Part shown: one piece after another, positions 55,651 through 64,000 of the stretch
Layout of the letters: every line of letters starts with the position of its first letter
Position numbering within the stretch: position 1 is the first letter of the stretch
Assembly (NCBI GenBank): GCA_963791145.1
Contig: CAWBRT010000005.1
Coordinates: 291,285 to 355,284, forward strand
Reading direction: 5' to 3'
DNA from: CAWBRT01 sp963791145
Lineage (GTDB): Bacteria; Acidobacteriota; Terriglobia; Terriglobales; Acidobacteriaceae
DNA length: 64,000 bases
The notes under the pieces: generated by a model
Told to the model about the DNA's origin: nothing
The model's input: only the letters and a program-made list of their open reading frames with translations
The model's database searches: none
Made by a program: the position numbers and the translations under genes

Positions 55651-56558
55651 TTATAGAGAAGCCTGAGGGCGAATGCCATTGAGCTCATTCTGACACTTCT
55701 GCCACATGGGAAGTCCAGATAGGTTCCAATTCAGAGCCTGCGGAGTGTGGAATTGTGTTACGGGGAAATAATTGAGCACCTTCAGAGTTACCAAGGCTGG
55801 GTTGAACCCATACATCAACAGCCCTACGAATGTCTGCTGGTATTTAGTCAGAAAATAAGAGATCACAAAACTGTCTTGGCCTGTCGTCAAATCAAGTACG
55901 CATTCATTGGCCTGCTTTAGCCAAATCCATACAGACGAGGCACCAGGGTGCGTTAAATCGCAAAGCTGCCGATAGCACTCGACAACCTCGCTCACTTGAC
56001 CCTTTTCGAGGACCACTCAATGTATTCGCGGACGTTCAACGCCTTGTGTGAACGTGGGAGGGTCTCCAGTTCTGTCCTGCTGACGTGTCGTGCGTAGGAA
56101 AAGTGAATAAGGGTATCCTCTATCTCGGGTGTTAGAAACGCTGTTTTCGCTAAGCCGCCGGATAAAGCGCGCACGATCCAGGAGTGATCGCGAGCAAGTG
56201 TTAGGGGAACAAATTTGAGCGCCGTTGCGGCATCCGCGGCGGATTCGATCAAGCCTCGAAAAGCGGCGGCCAACGCAAGACAGTTCCCGGATCCCGCCGC
56301 CGAGACGACTGCACCTATCCAATGCCTACTCCTCAGAATAGCGGTTACGGCGGTCAGGTGCGCCCTAGCCAGAATTTCGCCCCAATAAATCTGCATCCCC
56401 TTCCCGAGATCCTCGTCGACTATGCGTTTGTACTCCTCTAGGGCTGTGAAGGTGTATCGTATTTTTCGAGACGATAAGTCCAACTCGTCGATCATTTCAA
56501 TGAATCGGCCCGCGTTCGACCCGAAAAGTGCTGATGCATTCGGCACAACCATCCCCAC
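55651..56558 (-). CDS. Hypothetical protein, frame broken once
   Basis: Two overlapping frames (55992-56558 and 55651-56016) appear to be one protein of about 302 residues. The first ends ...LNVREYIEWSSKRVK; the second continues LEKGQVSEVVECYRQLCDLTHPGASSVWIWL. Total length is one base short of whole codons, so one base seems to be missing near 56010. It is mainly helical and soluble: a helix-rich N half (FTALEEYKRIVDEDLGKGMQIYWGEILARAHLTAVTAILR), then a YFLTKYQQTFVGLLMYGF segment. I do not recognise the family. Helical proteins of this size beside restriction-type genes are common in defence islands, but I see no motif that assigns a role. Confidence 0.55.
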
Positions 56559-56906
56559 GCTATAAAAGGAATCTTCTTTTTCCAGCCCTGAATGGCTGAA
56601 ATAGTACTACTCGGGAGTGAGTTTGCAAGCCAAAACTGCAGCAGCCAACGCAAAACGGCTCGATGTCGTGCCATTCCGGGATATGGCCGCGTGCTCGGCT
56701 GCCAGGGCTGTCGGGCTAACTATGGTATCTGTAGCGCCGCATTGGCGCAGCCCGAGACTGCTCCGTGACCACGTCTAGAGTTCGGCTAATTGAGCTACTA
56801 GTCGCGGCCCCGGCCTTAGTTTTGAACTTGAGATGAGCCCCCCGGTAAGTAGGATGAGGGGCTCTACTCTGGCATTGTCGGATATCACTCCATTGACACG
56901 GCAGAC
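56559..56906. other. 348-base gap, no supported gene
   Basis: A stretch near 56775-56815 resembles the 5' part and D arm of a tRNA on the - strand (GTAGCTCAATTAGC), but no anticodon or T arm can be folded after it. Nothing else is seen. Confidence 0.35.
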
Positions 56907-57254
56907 TTAAAGCGTAGCTTTACCAGCCTTCTTCCGTGCCGCCCACCGCTGTTTTGCCAATGCAGAAAGTCTCTTCCGAGCTGCCGCACTCATGTGGCGG
57001 CGACCACGGGATTTCTTCGGAGCTGGCTTCCCAGCCTTTTGGCGCCGCGCAGTCCATCTCTTTTTCATCATTTCCGATAGGCGCTTGCGGCCAGCGGCGG
57101 TCAGACGGCGTTTCCGGCGTGGCTTCGGAGTAGCCGTGGCGGCAGGTGGACGCCCCGGTTGTCCGGTTGAATCCAAGGATTCGAGTGCGGCAATGGCCTT
57201 ATTAAGTCGGTCGCGTTCGGCGCGAAGGTCATTAAGTATAGAGTTGGTATTCAT
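56907..57254 (-). CDS. Small Lys/Arg-rich DNA-binding-like protein
   Basis: 115 residues from the ATG at 57254, just after GGGAGGA. A short N-terminal coiled helix (ILNDLRAERDRLNKAIAALESL) is followed by a GRPPAATA linker with an AT-hook-like GRPP. Two copies of a basic motif follow: LTAAGRKRLSEMMKKRWTARR and MSAAARKRLSALAKQRWAARKKAGK, joined by AGKPAPKKSRGRR. This repeated (S/T)AAxRKRLS...K-RW-ARK pattern is frequent in small nucleoid-type proteins of Acidobacteriota. It probably binds DNA non-specifically; no partner is evident. Confidence 0.8.
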   Translation of the reverse strand: MNTNSILNDLRAERDRLNKAIAALESLDSTGQPGRPPAATATPKPRRKRRLTAAGRKRLSEMMKKRWTARRQKAGKPAPKKSRGRRHMSAAARKRLSALAKQRWAARKKAGKATL

Positions 57255-57539
57255 ATTCCTCCCAATGGGCAATAATATAGGTTGCTACCTATCGATGCAA
57301 AACGCACGTCCTAGATTGTTCTTCTAGACGTGCGCAGCAAGGCAGAAAGAATCTTTCGGGAATCGCCTAACGCCGGCACGATTATGCCTGCGCGCCTATC
57401 CCATCAATCTATTCTAGCGATGCTTATCGAAATGATGCGCAGGTCTCTTCAGACTATCCGGCTAGTACCGCATGATCGGTTGTCTACAAGCCACATCTTA
57501 GGACCACCAACATAAGGATCCGGTCCTCAGTCCCCGACC

Positions 57540-58067
57540 ATTTATCTTTTTTTGCATAGAGAGCCGTCCGTCAAAGCTGATGAACAACCCTCTGGCTTGC
57601 TGCAGCGACCGATAGAGGCCAGCACGGCCGACCCGTGCCAATGTACATGCGCTCGATATACAGGCAGCTTTGCACCGGCCATCACCTCTCGGATTTGGTC
57701 GCAGATGCCGTCCCGACAGAGCCTCCGCTGCTCTCGCGTCGAGATTCGATTTTTGCAAGGCACCTTTGAAAAAATCCATTTCTGGGGTCTTTCCCGCCAG
57801 CACCCGCTTCAGATCCCGCACCTGCTCGCGAAGTTCCCGTACCGGCGATGTCGCCGTTGCGTCCGTTCCTTGCGGACCGGCTTGCCGCAGCCAGTAATAC
57901 AGAACCGTGCGGTGAACCCCCACCTGGGCATACGCCGAGACGCTGGCGGAGTTCTTCAAGCGCTCCAGCGCCATCCGGCGGAACGCCTCGGGGTATTTAG
58001 TGACTCGCTTTCTTACCACTCGCAGTTCCTTTCCTGCTAAAGAGTGTAGCAATCGCGAGTGTCTCAA
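57540..58067 (-). mobile_element. IS3-family-like insertion sequence remnant (OrfA plus start of OrfB)
   Basis: The - strand frame from about 58019 (GTG) encodes a transposase OrfA: RVTKYPEAFRRMALERLKNSASVSAYAQVGVHRTVLYYWLRQ is a helix-turn-helix, followed by a leucine-rich coil (LREQVRDLKRVLAGKTPEMDFFKGAL). Overlapping frames then read ...REQRRLCRDGICDQIREVMAG and ...ACTLARVGRAGLYRSL, the beginning of an OrfB with shifted frames. The DDE domain is missing. It is a 5' fragment of an IS, so not mobile by itself. Confidence 0.75.
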
Positions 58068-58098
58068 TTTGGGGGTTCACTCCATCCGCAAACCACGG

Positions 58099-59211
58099 CT
58101 ATTTCAAGTCCTTTAATGCCTTTTGCTCTACCTCGTGCCGCGAGCTACCTTGGGCTTCGGGCGTTTGGAGGCGGTCTCCATTTTCGAGTTTCTGCTTTAC
58201 CAGCGCCAGAGCGTGTTCGAGAGATGCGCGCGTTTTGTCTACTGCGATTTTCCTGACAATGCCGCCCTTGAAGCCGGTCAAGCCAGCCTGCTGGGAACCC
58301 TTGAGCGTGATCAAGTAGAACCCGGAGCTGTCCTGGAGGCAGACTGTCAGATCCAATGTGGTTTGGAAATAGTGGCTGGAATAGAGTTGCTTAAGCGCTA
58401 CAACATAGACGGGCTGGGCAGCATGGATTCCCTCGAATGATACGCGCTGAACGATGCGAAGCATCGGCTTCAGTCCAAAGTTCACCTTTTCCCAGTAAAA
58501 CTCAGTTGTGATATCAGGCGACTGATATCGTGGGAAGTCAAGCAGGTAACGTTGGAGTACCGGCATGTATACGGGCAAAGCCTTAGCCTGCGAGAGCAGG
58601 GATTGGAAAACTCCGGCTACCACAGTTGGCCCCTTTTTATCTCGATAGGCTCCTAACGCGAGATTGCCACCCTTCTGATACTGCTGAAGTGCTTCCAGTG
58701 CCAACCGCTGCGCGAGTTGGTTCACGTCTCGTTCGACATTCGGGCTTTTCCAATCGATGGACCTTTGAACGTCCGCTATGACATTGGCGGGCAATTGAAT
58801 TTGGCAGTGTTCAGGCTTGCACTTCCTCAGATCGCTGACATCTTCGTGCGACAAAGTAAAACCCTCGAGGTCGGACAGTTGCGGGGAAGTGCTGAACTTT
58901 CCGACAGCCAGGTACCCGGGCATCTTCTGTAATTCCGACAGATCGGCAGCAAAGGCCAGATAGCTCTTCGGAGCGGCATGAATGTGCACCGCTCCCATGA
59001 CGAACACCTGATCGGGAATTCCAGTTTCCACTATCTTCGCTAAGGCTTTTCCTGCACGGATCTCATCGATCTCCGATTCCGAGAGCTTGGCATATTCGCG
59101 GAAGAACGTGAACGGTTCTGCCTGGGTCTGCGAGACTGCCCGGGAAGGAACACACGCACAGGCCAAGACAGCCAGCACACAACAGAGAGATGCTTTAGTC
59201 GATTCTTTCAC
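58099..59211 (-). CDS. Secreted protein of unknown function
   Basis: 370 residues from the GTG at 59211. The N-terminus (VKESTKASLCCVLAVLACACVPSRA) is a signal peptide with Cys residues, perhaps a lipoprotein. The body has an N-terminal domain with LSESEIDEIRAGKALAKIVETG and VFVMGAVHIHAAPKSYLAFAADL. A mid part contains LRKCKPEHCQIQLPANVI, and a C-terminal part VYVVALKQLYSSHYFQTTLDLTVCLQ resembles a lipid-binding sheet. I do not know its function. It is downstream of the patatin gene on the same strand and may be in that transcript. Confidence 0.75.
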   Translation of the reverse strand: MKESTKASLCCVLAVLACACVPSRAVSQTQAEPFTFFREYAKLSESEIDEIRAGKALAKIVETGIPDQVFVMGAVHIHAAPKSYLAFAADLSELQKMPGYLAVGKFSTSPQLSDLEGFTLSHEDVSDLRKCKPEHCQIQLPANVIADVQRSIDWKSPNVERDVNQLAQRLALEALQQYQKGGNLALGAYRDKKGPTVVAGVFQSLLSQAKALPVYMPVLQRYLLDFPRYQSPDITTEFYWEKVNFGLKPMLRIVQRVSFEGIHAAQPVYVVALKQLYSSHYFQTTLDLTVCLQDSSGFYLITLKGSQQAGLTGFKGGIVRKIAVDKTRASLEHALALVKQKLENGDRLQTPEAQGSSRHEVEQKALKDLK

Positions 59212-59425
59212 TGGACTAGCCCTGCCGAGTGGGGCGCGAATCCACAAAAACTCAATCCGGCCCGCTTATTATGTACAGCAAATGTGTATAGAACGCCATT
59301 CATGCTTTTGTTCCTTCAGAGCGCCTGGAGTGGCGGTATGTCGCCTTCTTAACCCTTGTTCTCCAGTTGCTGAGGCTGTCTTCGGCAACTTCGCCTTGTC
59401 TCAGCAACAAGTGCCCGAACCCGGC

Positions 59426-61614
59426 TCACAGGCTGCCGAGTATCAATCGGAAACGCGCTTTGCCCGATTCATTGAAACTGACAGCAATTCCCGCCGGCCC
59501 CAGCCGCGTAGGTATAAACACGCCGGTCGAGGTACTTTGGTGCGTCTGCCAGCCCTGCGATCCAAGATCGAGTCTGGCGGCCTCGTACCACATGGCCAGC
59601 GAAGGATACAGAGAGAAGCGGGAAAGTAAAGAACCGCGCACGATGACTCCGCCGCCGCCGGTCAGCGCCGTATTGGCATGAAATTCCTGGTATCGGAACG
59701 CACTCATTCTATTCTGACCACCGGCCGTGAACTGTTCGTAGAAATTGAGTTTCGTCCCAAAGCTTGAGTCGGTCTGGCTAATTCCGAACAGTGACAATCT
59801 TCGTACCGGCGAATAGAACGTGCTGAAATCATTTCGCAGGTATGGATAGGACGTCTGTCTGAAGCTATAGCCGAGAGAACCTTCAGTGCGCGTTCCCCGC
59901 GTTGGCAGTCCTCCCGAATCCTGAGAGTTGTAGATCCATCGCAATTCGGGAGCGGCAAATGCGCCGCTTTCGGCCCTCACTCCATCCACCGTGCGCGACA
60001 CGCTGTAGGAATCGTACCCGACCTGCGCGCCCACCCTCAATTGGGCAAAGTGCCAGGTGCCGATTCCGCCATAGAGTGCGCCGCCGAACCTGTCCCGTGT
60101 ATCGGACTGCCTGAGAGTTCCGGCGTAGCTGATAAAGTGTTTGCGCTCGGCGAATGCGTCGGGCGCAATAAAGTAAGGGCTGCCCCAAACGGGTGATAGT
60201 ATTCGGCGCGAATTCCCGGATCGTAACCGATCCTCGCCGTGCCAAGAAGCCGCTCTTTGTATGCATCCTCGCCAATAACTGTGGTCGACAGCTGCACGGC
60301 AAATCTTGACGGTTCTCCCGGCGAGTAGGCATATACAATCGAGGGCTTCACCAGAACCACGTCACCTGCTCGTTGCAAGAACTCAACCTTATACCCTCCC
60401 GTTCCCTGTTCGGTGCGCGTCCAGCCGTAGAAAGCACTAGGGACGGCGGCAGCGGCGACCATGTCCGCCACGACCTGCTCTAGTTTGCGCTCCGGGATAA
60501 CTCGGTCATCCAACCTGCGTTTCAACTCCGACTGTGCCTTCTCCTGGAATGACGAGCCTCCCGGCAGAAACAGCCACCACGGTACCTTGCCGCTCTGCAT
60601 GGCGGGTACGCGCCTGGCGCAGTCGCACGAACTCTGTCCACTCTTCGTCGGAGAGTTGAAACTGCGCTAATTCCCGGGCCTTTCCTTGAGCGGCTTCGTA
60701 TCCCGCCTGGATTATCTGTTTCCATTTTCTATAATCCGTACCCGAGAACCTTATGGTATCGACCGAGATGACAATATCGGCCAAAGCCAGCGAGCGGCGC
60801 TCATTCTGAGCAATGGCCATCGATACCGATTGGTGCAGAACGTCCGCGAGGGATTTGAACTGCGTAGGTTGCGCCTTTCGCGTTTTGGACTCCACAGGCA
60901 ATTACCAACTGCGCTCCATACCGCGAACGACTTCGACAGGAATGTTCTCCAGGATCCCGCCATCGACCAGGACCATGTCGTCCCACCTCACAGGGGTAAA
61001 GATGGCGGGAATGGACATGGTTGCGCGCATGGCTTTGGCAAGCGATCCCTTACCCAGTACGACCGCCTCGCCGCTTACCAGATCTGCCGCAACGCAGCGA
61101 AATGGTGTGGGCAGCTCGTCAAAATTGGTCACGTTCGAATACGCAGGTTCTCCCGGCTTAACAGCAACGACAAAGATTCTCCCGGATTCAACCCGACCGG
61201 CAGCGAGAACTTCTTTCCGAAACGCAGGGCGAGATCGCCGAACGTGCGATTCCACTGCTGCTTCTCGACAATAGGCTGCTCGACAAACTTCGGGATCGAA
61301 CTGAGAAGATCACTCCAGTCGGCGTGCTCGACTACCTCTGTCAATTGCTTCGAGTCCGTCCCGACGGCATATAGACCGCCCACCAGTCCGCCCATGCTGG
61401 TTCCCGCAATCTTGTCAATCGGAATATGGTGCTCTTCGAAGTAGCGAATCACTCCAATGTGCGCCAGCCCAAGAGCGCCGCCGCCGCTCAGCGCAACTCC
61501 CACGGGTCGCCGGAGGTGTTCGGGTTGGCTCTGCGCCTGCACGCTGGAGATGACCGCGCAACAACTGAATGTGGCGACAAGCAAAAGTAGGTATAAGAAT
61601 CTCCGCATTTTCAT
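59426..61614 (-). CDS. Patatin-like phospholipase with POTRA and outer-membrane beta-barrel (PlpD-type), frame broken several times
   Basis: It spans about 730 codons after repair. Signal peptide FLYLLLLVATFSCCAV. Patatin domain: ALSGGGALGLAHIGV (oxyanion Gly loop), GTSMGGLVGG with the nucleophile Ser, and VLVDGGILENIP with the catalytic Asp. A POTRA-like part follows (FQEKAQSELKRRLDDRVIPERKLEQVVADM), then a ~350-residue barrel ending AVSFNESGKARFRLILGSL with a terminal aromatic/hydrophobic strand. This is the type Vd autotransporter layout of PlpD. Breaks near 61130, 60915, 60900, 60560 and 60190 are indels of both signs, so it is either error-rich or decaying. The ATG at 61614 follows GAAGGAAG. 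Confidence 0.8.
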
Positions 61615-61655
61615 CGGCGCTTCCTTCGATCTATGCGGTGGAGCCTGCTCCACCC

Positions 61656-63344
61656 TCAGGACTGGTCGCGTATAGTTGCATCGCCCAGGTAGCGCGCAAC
61701 GGCAATCTCCAGGTTGAAGTGCATTCCTTCACGTCGCAGCATCTGCCCCAGCGGTGACCGCTGTATTATGGCCCATACTTTGGGATTCATGCCAGTAAGC
61801 CACAGTTGAACGCCTTGCTGACTTTGCCTCTTCGCTGCTTGTGCGAATATCTTCAGCGCTGTGTACTCCACGTCGAGAACTCCACTAAGGTCCACCGCTA
61901 CAACCCTCGGTTGCGCTTGCCTGATCAGCGGCTCAATCTTGTGTCCGATCTGTGCCGCATTGGCAAAGAAAATTGGACCTTGCGGCCTAAGCAGCAAAAG
62001 GCCAGGAAAAGTCTCATCCTCGGGATGTTCCGGCGATTGCGGCCGAAATACGTTGGTTCCGGGTTTTCGCCGCAGGACATACACTGGAGGATCGGCCACC
62101 TGGTATCCAAGCGTGACCAAGGAAACAACTATGGCGACGATGATTCCCTTCAGGGTGCCGACGAGCACGACGCCTGCGAACGCCACGATCGCCCAGGAAA
62201 ATTCGGTCCGGCGAACACTAAGAATGTCATGAAACTCGGTCGGCTTAATGAGCCCGACAGAATAAACAATCACCATTGCCGCCAATGCAGATTGCGGCAA
62301 GATCGCAATCAGTGGAGCAAGGAATAACACTGTGACCAGTGTCATCGCCGCAGTTACCGTCTCCGCTAATTGCGTGCGAGCTCCCGCGCGGACGTTGATT
62401 GCCGTTTGCGTTATGCCACCGCCGCCCGGCATCGCCCCCACGAGCGCGCCTCCGACATTGGCGAGCCCTGTCGCAAGCAGCTCTTTGTTTGCTCGCGGCG
62501 CGGGCTCGTCATCTCGCGCGAAGGCTTGGCCGGCTGCAAGCGTTTCCGTGAAACTCATCAAGGCAATCCCTAGCGCCCCGGGCCACAGCACGGTTACCAA
62601 CGAAAGGTCTGGCTTCACCAGCGAAGGCACACCTTGCGGTAGGTGGCCCACGAGTTCGACACCCCGATGTTGCAGATTCAAGAGGTACGCGCCGGCCACA
62701 GCAGCAGCTGCAGCCAGCAGCGGCGCTGGCAGTTTCGGCATGAACCGCTCGATACCCAGCAGAAACAGGATTACCGTGAGCCCGACGGCCAGTGTTGCTA
62801 ACGATGTTTTTGGAAGGTTGTGAACCGTTGAGAGGACGTTCTGAACGAATGTCCCTCTCGCGAAGTGGACACCAAGGATTTTCGGGACCTGGTCCACCAC
62901 AATGACCAGCCCGATACCGGCCCTGAACCCAACGAGCACCGGTTCGGAGATAAAGTTCGCCACGAATCCCAGCCGCAGGAGGCAACATAACACCAGTGCG
63001 GCGCCAACCAGCAGCGTCAACGTCGCTGGGGCGCTCAGCAGGGCCGCGGGGTCGCCGCTGGGCACGACCTGGCTCAACTGAGCGGCGGTCAAGATCGCCA
63101 ACGTAGTGGTCGTGCTGACGCTGAGCACGCGCGAGGTCCCGAGCACCGCGTAGATCACCATCGGCAGCAAGGCGGTATAGAGGCCTACCTGCACCGGCAG
63201 GCCGGCCATCATCGCATACGCCATCGCCTTGGGAATGATCACTGCGCCGGTGGTCAGCCCTGCGACAATGTCGGCCTGCAGCCAATCGCGACGGTACGAG
63301 ACAAGCCATTCTGGTAAGAGACGAAACCGCCGATTCCTTGACAT
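61656..63344 (-). CDS. SulP-family anion transporter with STAS domain
   Basis: 562 residues. The membrane part shows the SulP motifs QADIVAGLTTGAVIIPKAMAYAMMAGLPVQVGLYTAL near the start, GFRAGIGLVIVVDQVPKILG and LANVGGALVGAMPGGGGITQTAINVRAGART. The C-terminal STAS domain contains LLLLRPQGPIFFANAAQIG and VVAVDLSGVLDVEYTAL. It transports sulfate, bicarbonate or a related anion; the sequence does not decide. PPK2 is encoded nine bases upstream, so the two are in one operon, a pairing seen in several bacteria. Confidence 0.92.
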   Translation of the reverse strand: MSRNRRFRLLPEWLVSYRRDWLQADIVAGLTTGAVIIPKAMAYAMMAGLPVQVGLYTALLPMVIYAVLGTSRVLSVSTTTTLAILTAAQLSQVVPSGDPAALLSAPATLTLLVGAALVLCCLLRLGFVANFISEPVLVGFRAGIGLVIVVDQVPKILGVHFARGTFVQNVLSTVHNLPKTSLATLAVGLTVILFLLGIERFMPKLPAPLLAAAAAVAGAYLLNLQHRGVELVGHLPQGVPSLVKPDLSLVTVLWPGALGIALMSFTETLAAGQAFARDDEPAPRANKELLATGLANVGGALVGAMPGGGGITQTAINVRAGARTQLAETVTAAMTLVTVLFLAPLIAILPQSALAAMVIVYSVGLIKPTEFHDILSVRRTEFSWAIVAFAGVVLVGTLKGIIVAIVVSLVTLGYQVADPPVYVLRRKPGTNVFRPQSPEHPEDETFPGLLLLRPQGPIFFANAAQIGHKIEPLIRQAQPRVVAVDLSGVLDVEYTALKIFAQAAKRQSQQGVQLWLTGMNPKVWAIIQRSPLGQMLRREGMHFNLEIAVARYLGDATIRDQS

Positions 63345-63353
63345 GTTGAGCCG

Positions 63354-64000
63354 TTACCAGAGCTGCGGGACGATTCGATGCTGTTGCTTCGGCTCTACGT
63401 ACCCTTTAGCCTTTTGCCGTGGCGGAAGCTTGGGAGGCGTATAAGGAATCTCCTCGTACGGGATGCTGCTGAGTATGTGCGCAATGCAGTTCAGGCGGGC
63501 ACGCTTTTTGTCGTCTGACGGAACGATGTACCAGGGCGACGCTTTTGTATCGGTGGCTGCGAGCATTGCATCTCGGGCCCGTGAGTAGTCGTACCAACGA
63601 CGGTGCGATTCCAAGTCCATAGGACTGAGCTTCCAGCGCTTTGAAGGATCTTCAATTCGCGCGAGAAAGCGCTTGTGTTGCTCCTTTTCCGATACTTCGA
63701 GCCAGTACTTCAGCAGGATGATGCCTTGGCTGACCAGAAAGCCCTCGAAGATGGGACAGTCCCTGAGAAATTCCCTGTGCTCTTCAGCAGTACAAAAGCC
63801 CATCACGTATTCAACACCGGCGCGGTTATACCAGCTCCGGTCGAAGATGACGACTTCACCTCCGGCGGGCAGTTGTTCAACGTAGCGCTGAGCATGGAGC
63901 TGCGTCTTCTGCCTCTCGGTCGGCGAGGGGAGGGCTACCACGCGAAAGATGCGCGGGCTGACACGCTCCATGATGCGCTTGATCATGCCGCCTTTGCCGG
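63354..64000 (-). CDS. ppk2: Polyphosphate kinase 2, N-terminally cut by the window end
   Basis: At least 215 residues are inside the window; the N-terminus lies beyond 64000. The reading frame starts inside the Walker A loop (GKGGMIKRIMERVSPRIFRVVALPSPTERQKTQ), then VVIFDRSWYNRAGVEYVMGFC (Walker B with DRSWYNR), ILLKYWLEVSEKEQHKRFLARIEDPSKRWKLSPMDLESHRRW and SPWYIVPSDDKKRARLNCI. These are the PPK2 class I signatures; the enzyme transfers phosphate between polyphosphate and nucleotides. It leads the operon with the SulP transporter and patatin-barrel genes. Confidence 0.95.
   Translation of the reverse strand, partial: GKGGMIKRIMERVSPRIFRVVALPSPTERQKTQLHAQRYVEQLPAGGEVVIFDRSWYNRAGVEYVMGFCTAEEHREFLRDCPIFEGFLVSQGIILLKYWLEVSEKEQHKRFLARIEDPSKRWKLSPMDLESHRRWYDYSRARDAMLAATDTKASPWYIVPSDDKKRARLNCIAHILSSIPYEEIPYTPPKLPPRQKAKGYVEPKQQHRIVPQLW

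Noticed and set aside
56775..56815. tRNA-like D arm on the - strand (GTAGCTCAATTAGC)
   Set aside because: No matching anticodon stem-loop, T arm or acceptor stem can be folded; at most a decayed fragment.

Overview
The window is a high-GC bacterial chromosome segment. Its gene style suggests an Acidobacteriota of the Terriglobia type: secreted proteins with Ig-like 'PxG' domains, a GCG-motif C-terminal tail on a surface protease, a short Lys/Arg-rich DNA-binding protein with RKRLS repeats, and GGGCTAAAGCCC palindromic intergenic repeats. This is an inference from style; there is no rRNA or other marker gene to settle it. There is no CRISPR array, no rRNA and no intact tRNA.

Layout. (1) 1-147: start of an aldehyde dehydrogenase running off the left edge, then a long leader that may encode a structured RNA. 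(2) 889-20593: the most interesting locus, all on the + strand. It holds a biotin carrier protein, a carboxyltransferase, a small membrane protein, a membrane Fe-S ETF:quinone oxidoreductase (EMO type), EtfB, EtfA, an acyl-CoA dehydrogenase, a ~3,078-residue PUFA-synthase-like polyketide/secondary-lipid synthase (KS-AT-KS-5xACP-KR-DH), a Sfp-type phosphopantetheinyl transferase and a nitrilase. It looks like a self-contained lipid or polyene pathway: carboxylase for extender units, iterative synthase, activating transferase, and an acyl-CoA oxidation/electron-transfer branch into the quinone pool. (3) 20734-43039: mostly ordinary, mixed genes (acetoacetyl-CoA synthetase, GH5 cellulase, uracil/xanthine permease, large metallophosphoesterase, alcohol dehydrogenase, papain-like protease, thioredoxin-like/DsbD-like pair, MFS transporter, two-part molybdenum hydroxylase, VOC protein, lysozyme-like lipoprotein). 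(4) 43251-58067: accessory region. It has a truncated MFS gene, two copies of a tRNA 3' end (44462-44497 and 54161-54196) bounding about 9.7 kb, a tetraheme cytochrome/Fe-S/NrfD module with no molybdopterin subunit, a flavoprotein with a fused C-terminal domain, a monofunctional transglycosylase, a PAS histidine kinase, a PD-(D/E)XK-like nuclease, and IS remnants. (5) 58099-64000: a secreted protein of unknown function, then an operon on the - strand: PPK2 (cut by the right edge), SulP anion transporter and a patatin/beta-barrel protein.

Sequence quality. At least ten reading-frame breaks are repaired by removing exactly one base (five in the synthase; the others in the biotin carrier, EtfA, acetoacetyl-CoA synthetase twice, and the VOC protein). 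In each case the repaired length is a whole number of codons with family-typical size. Read these as probable insertion errors, not pseudogenes. A few other breaks (molybdenum hydroxylase, 55651-56558, patatin gene) go the other way or are mixed.
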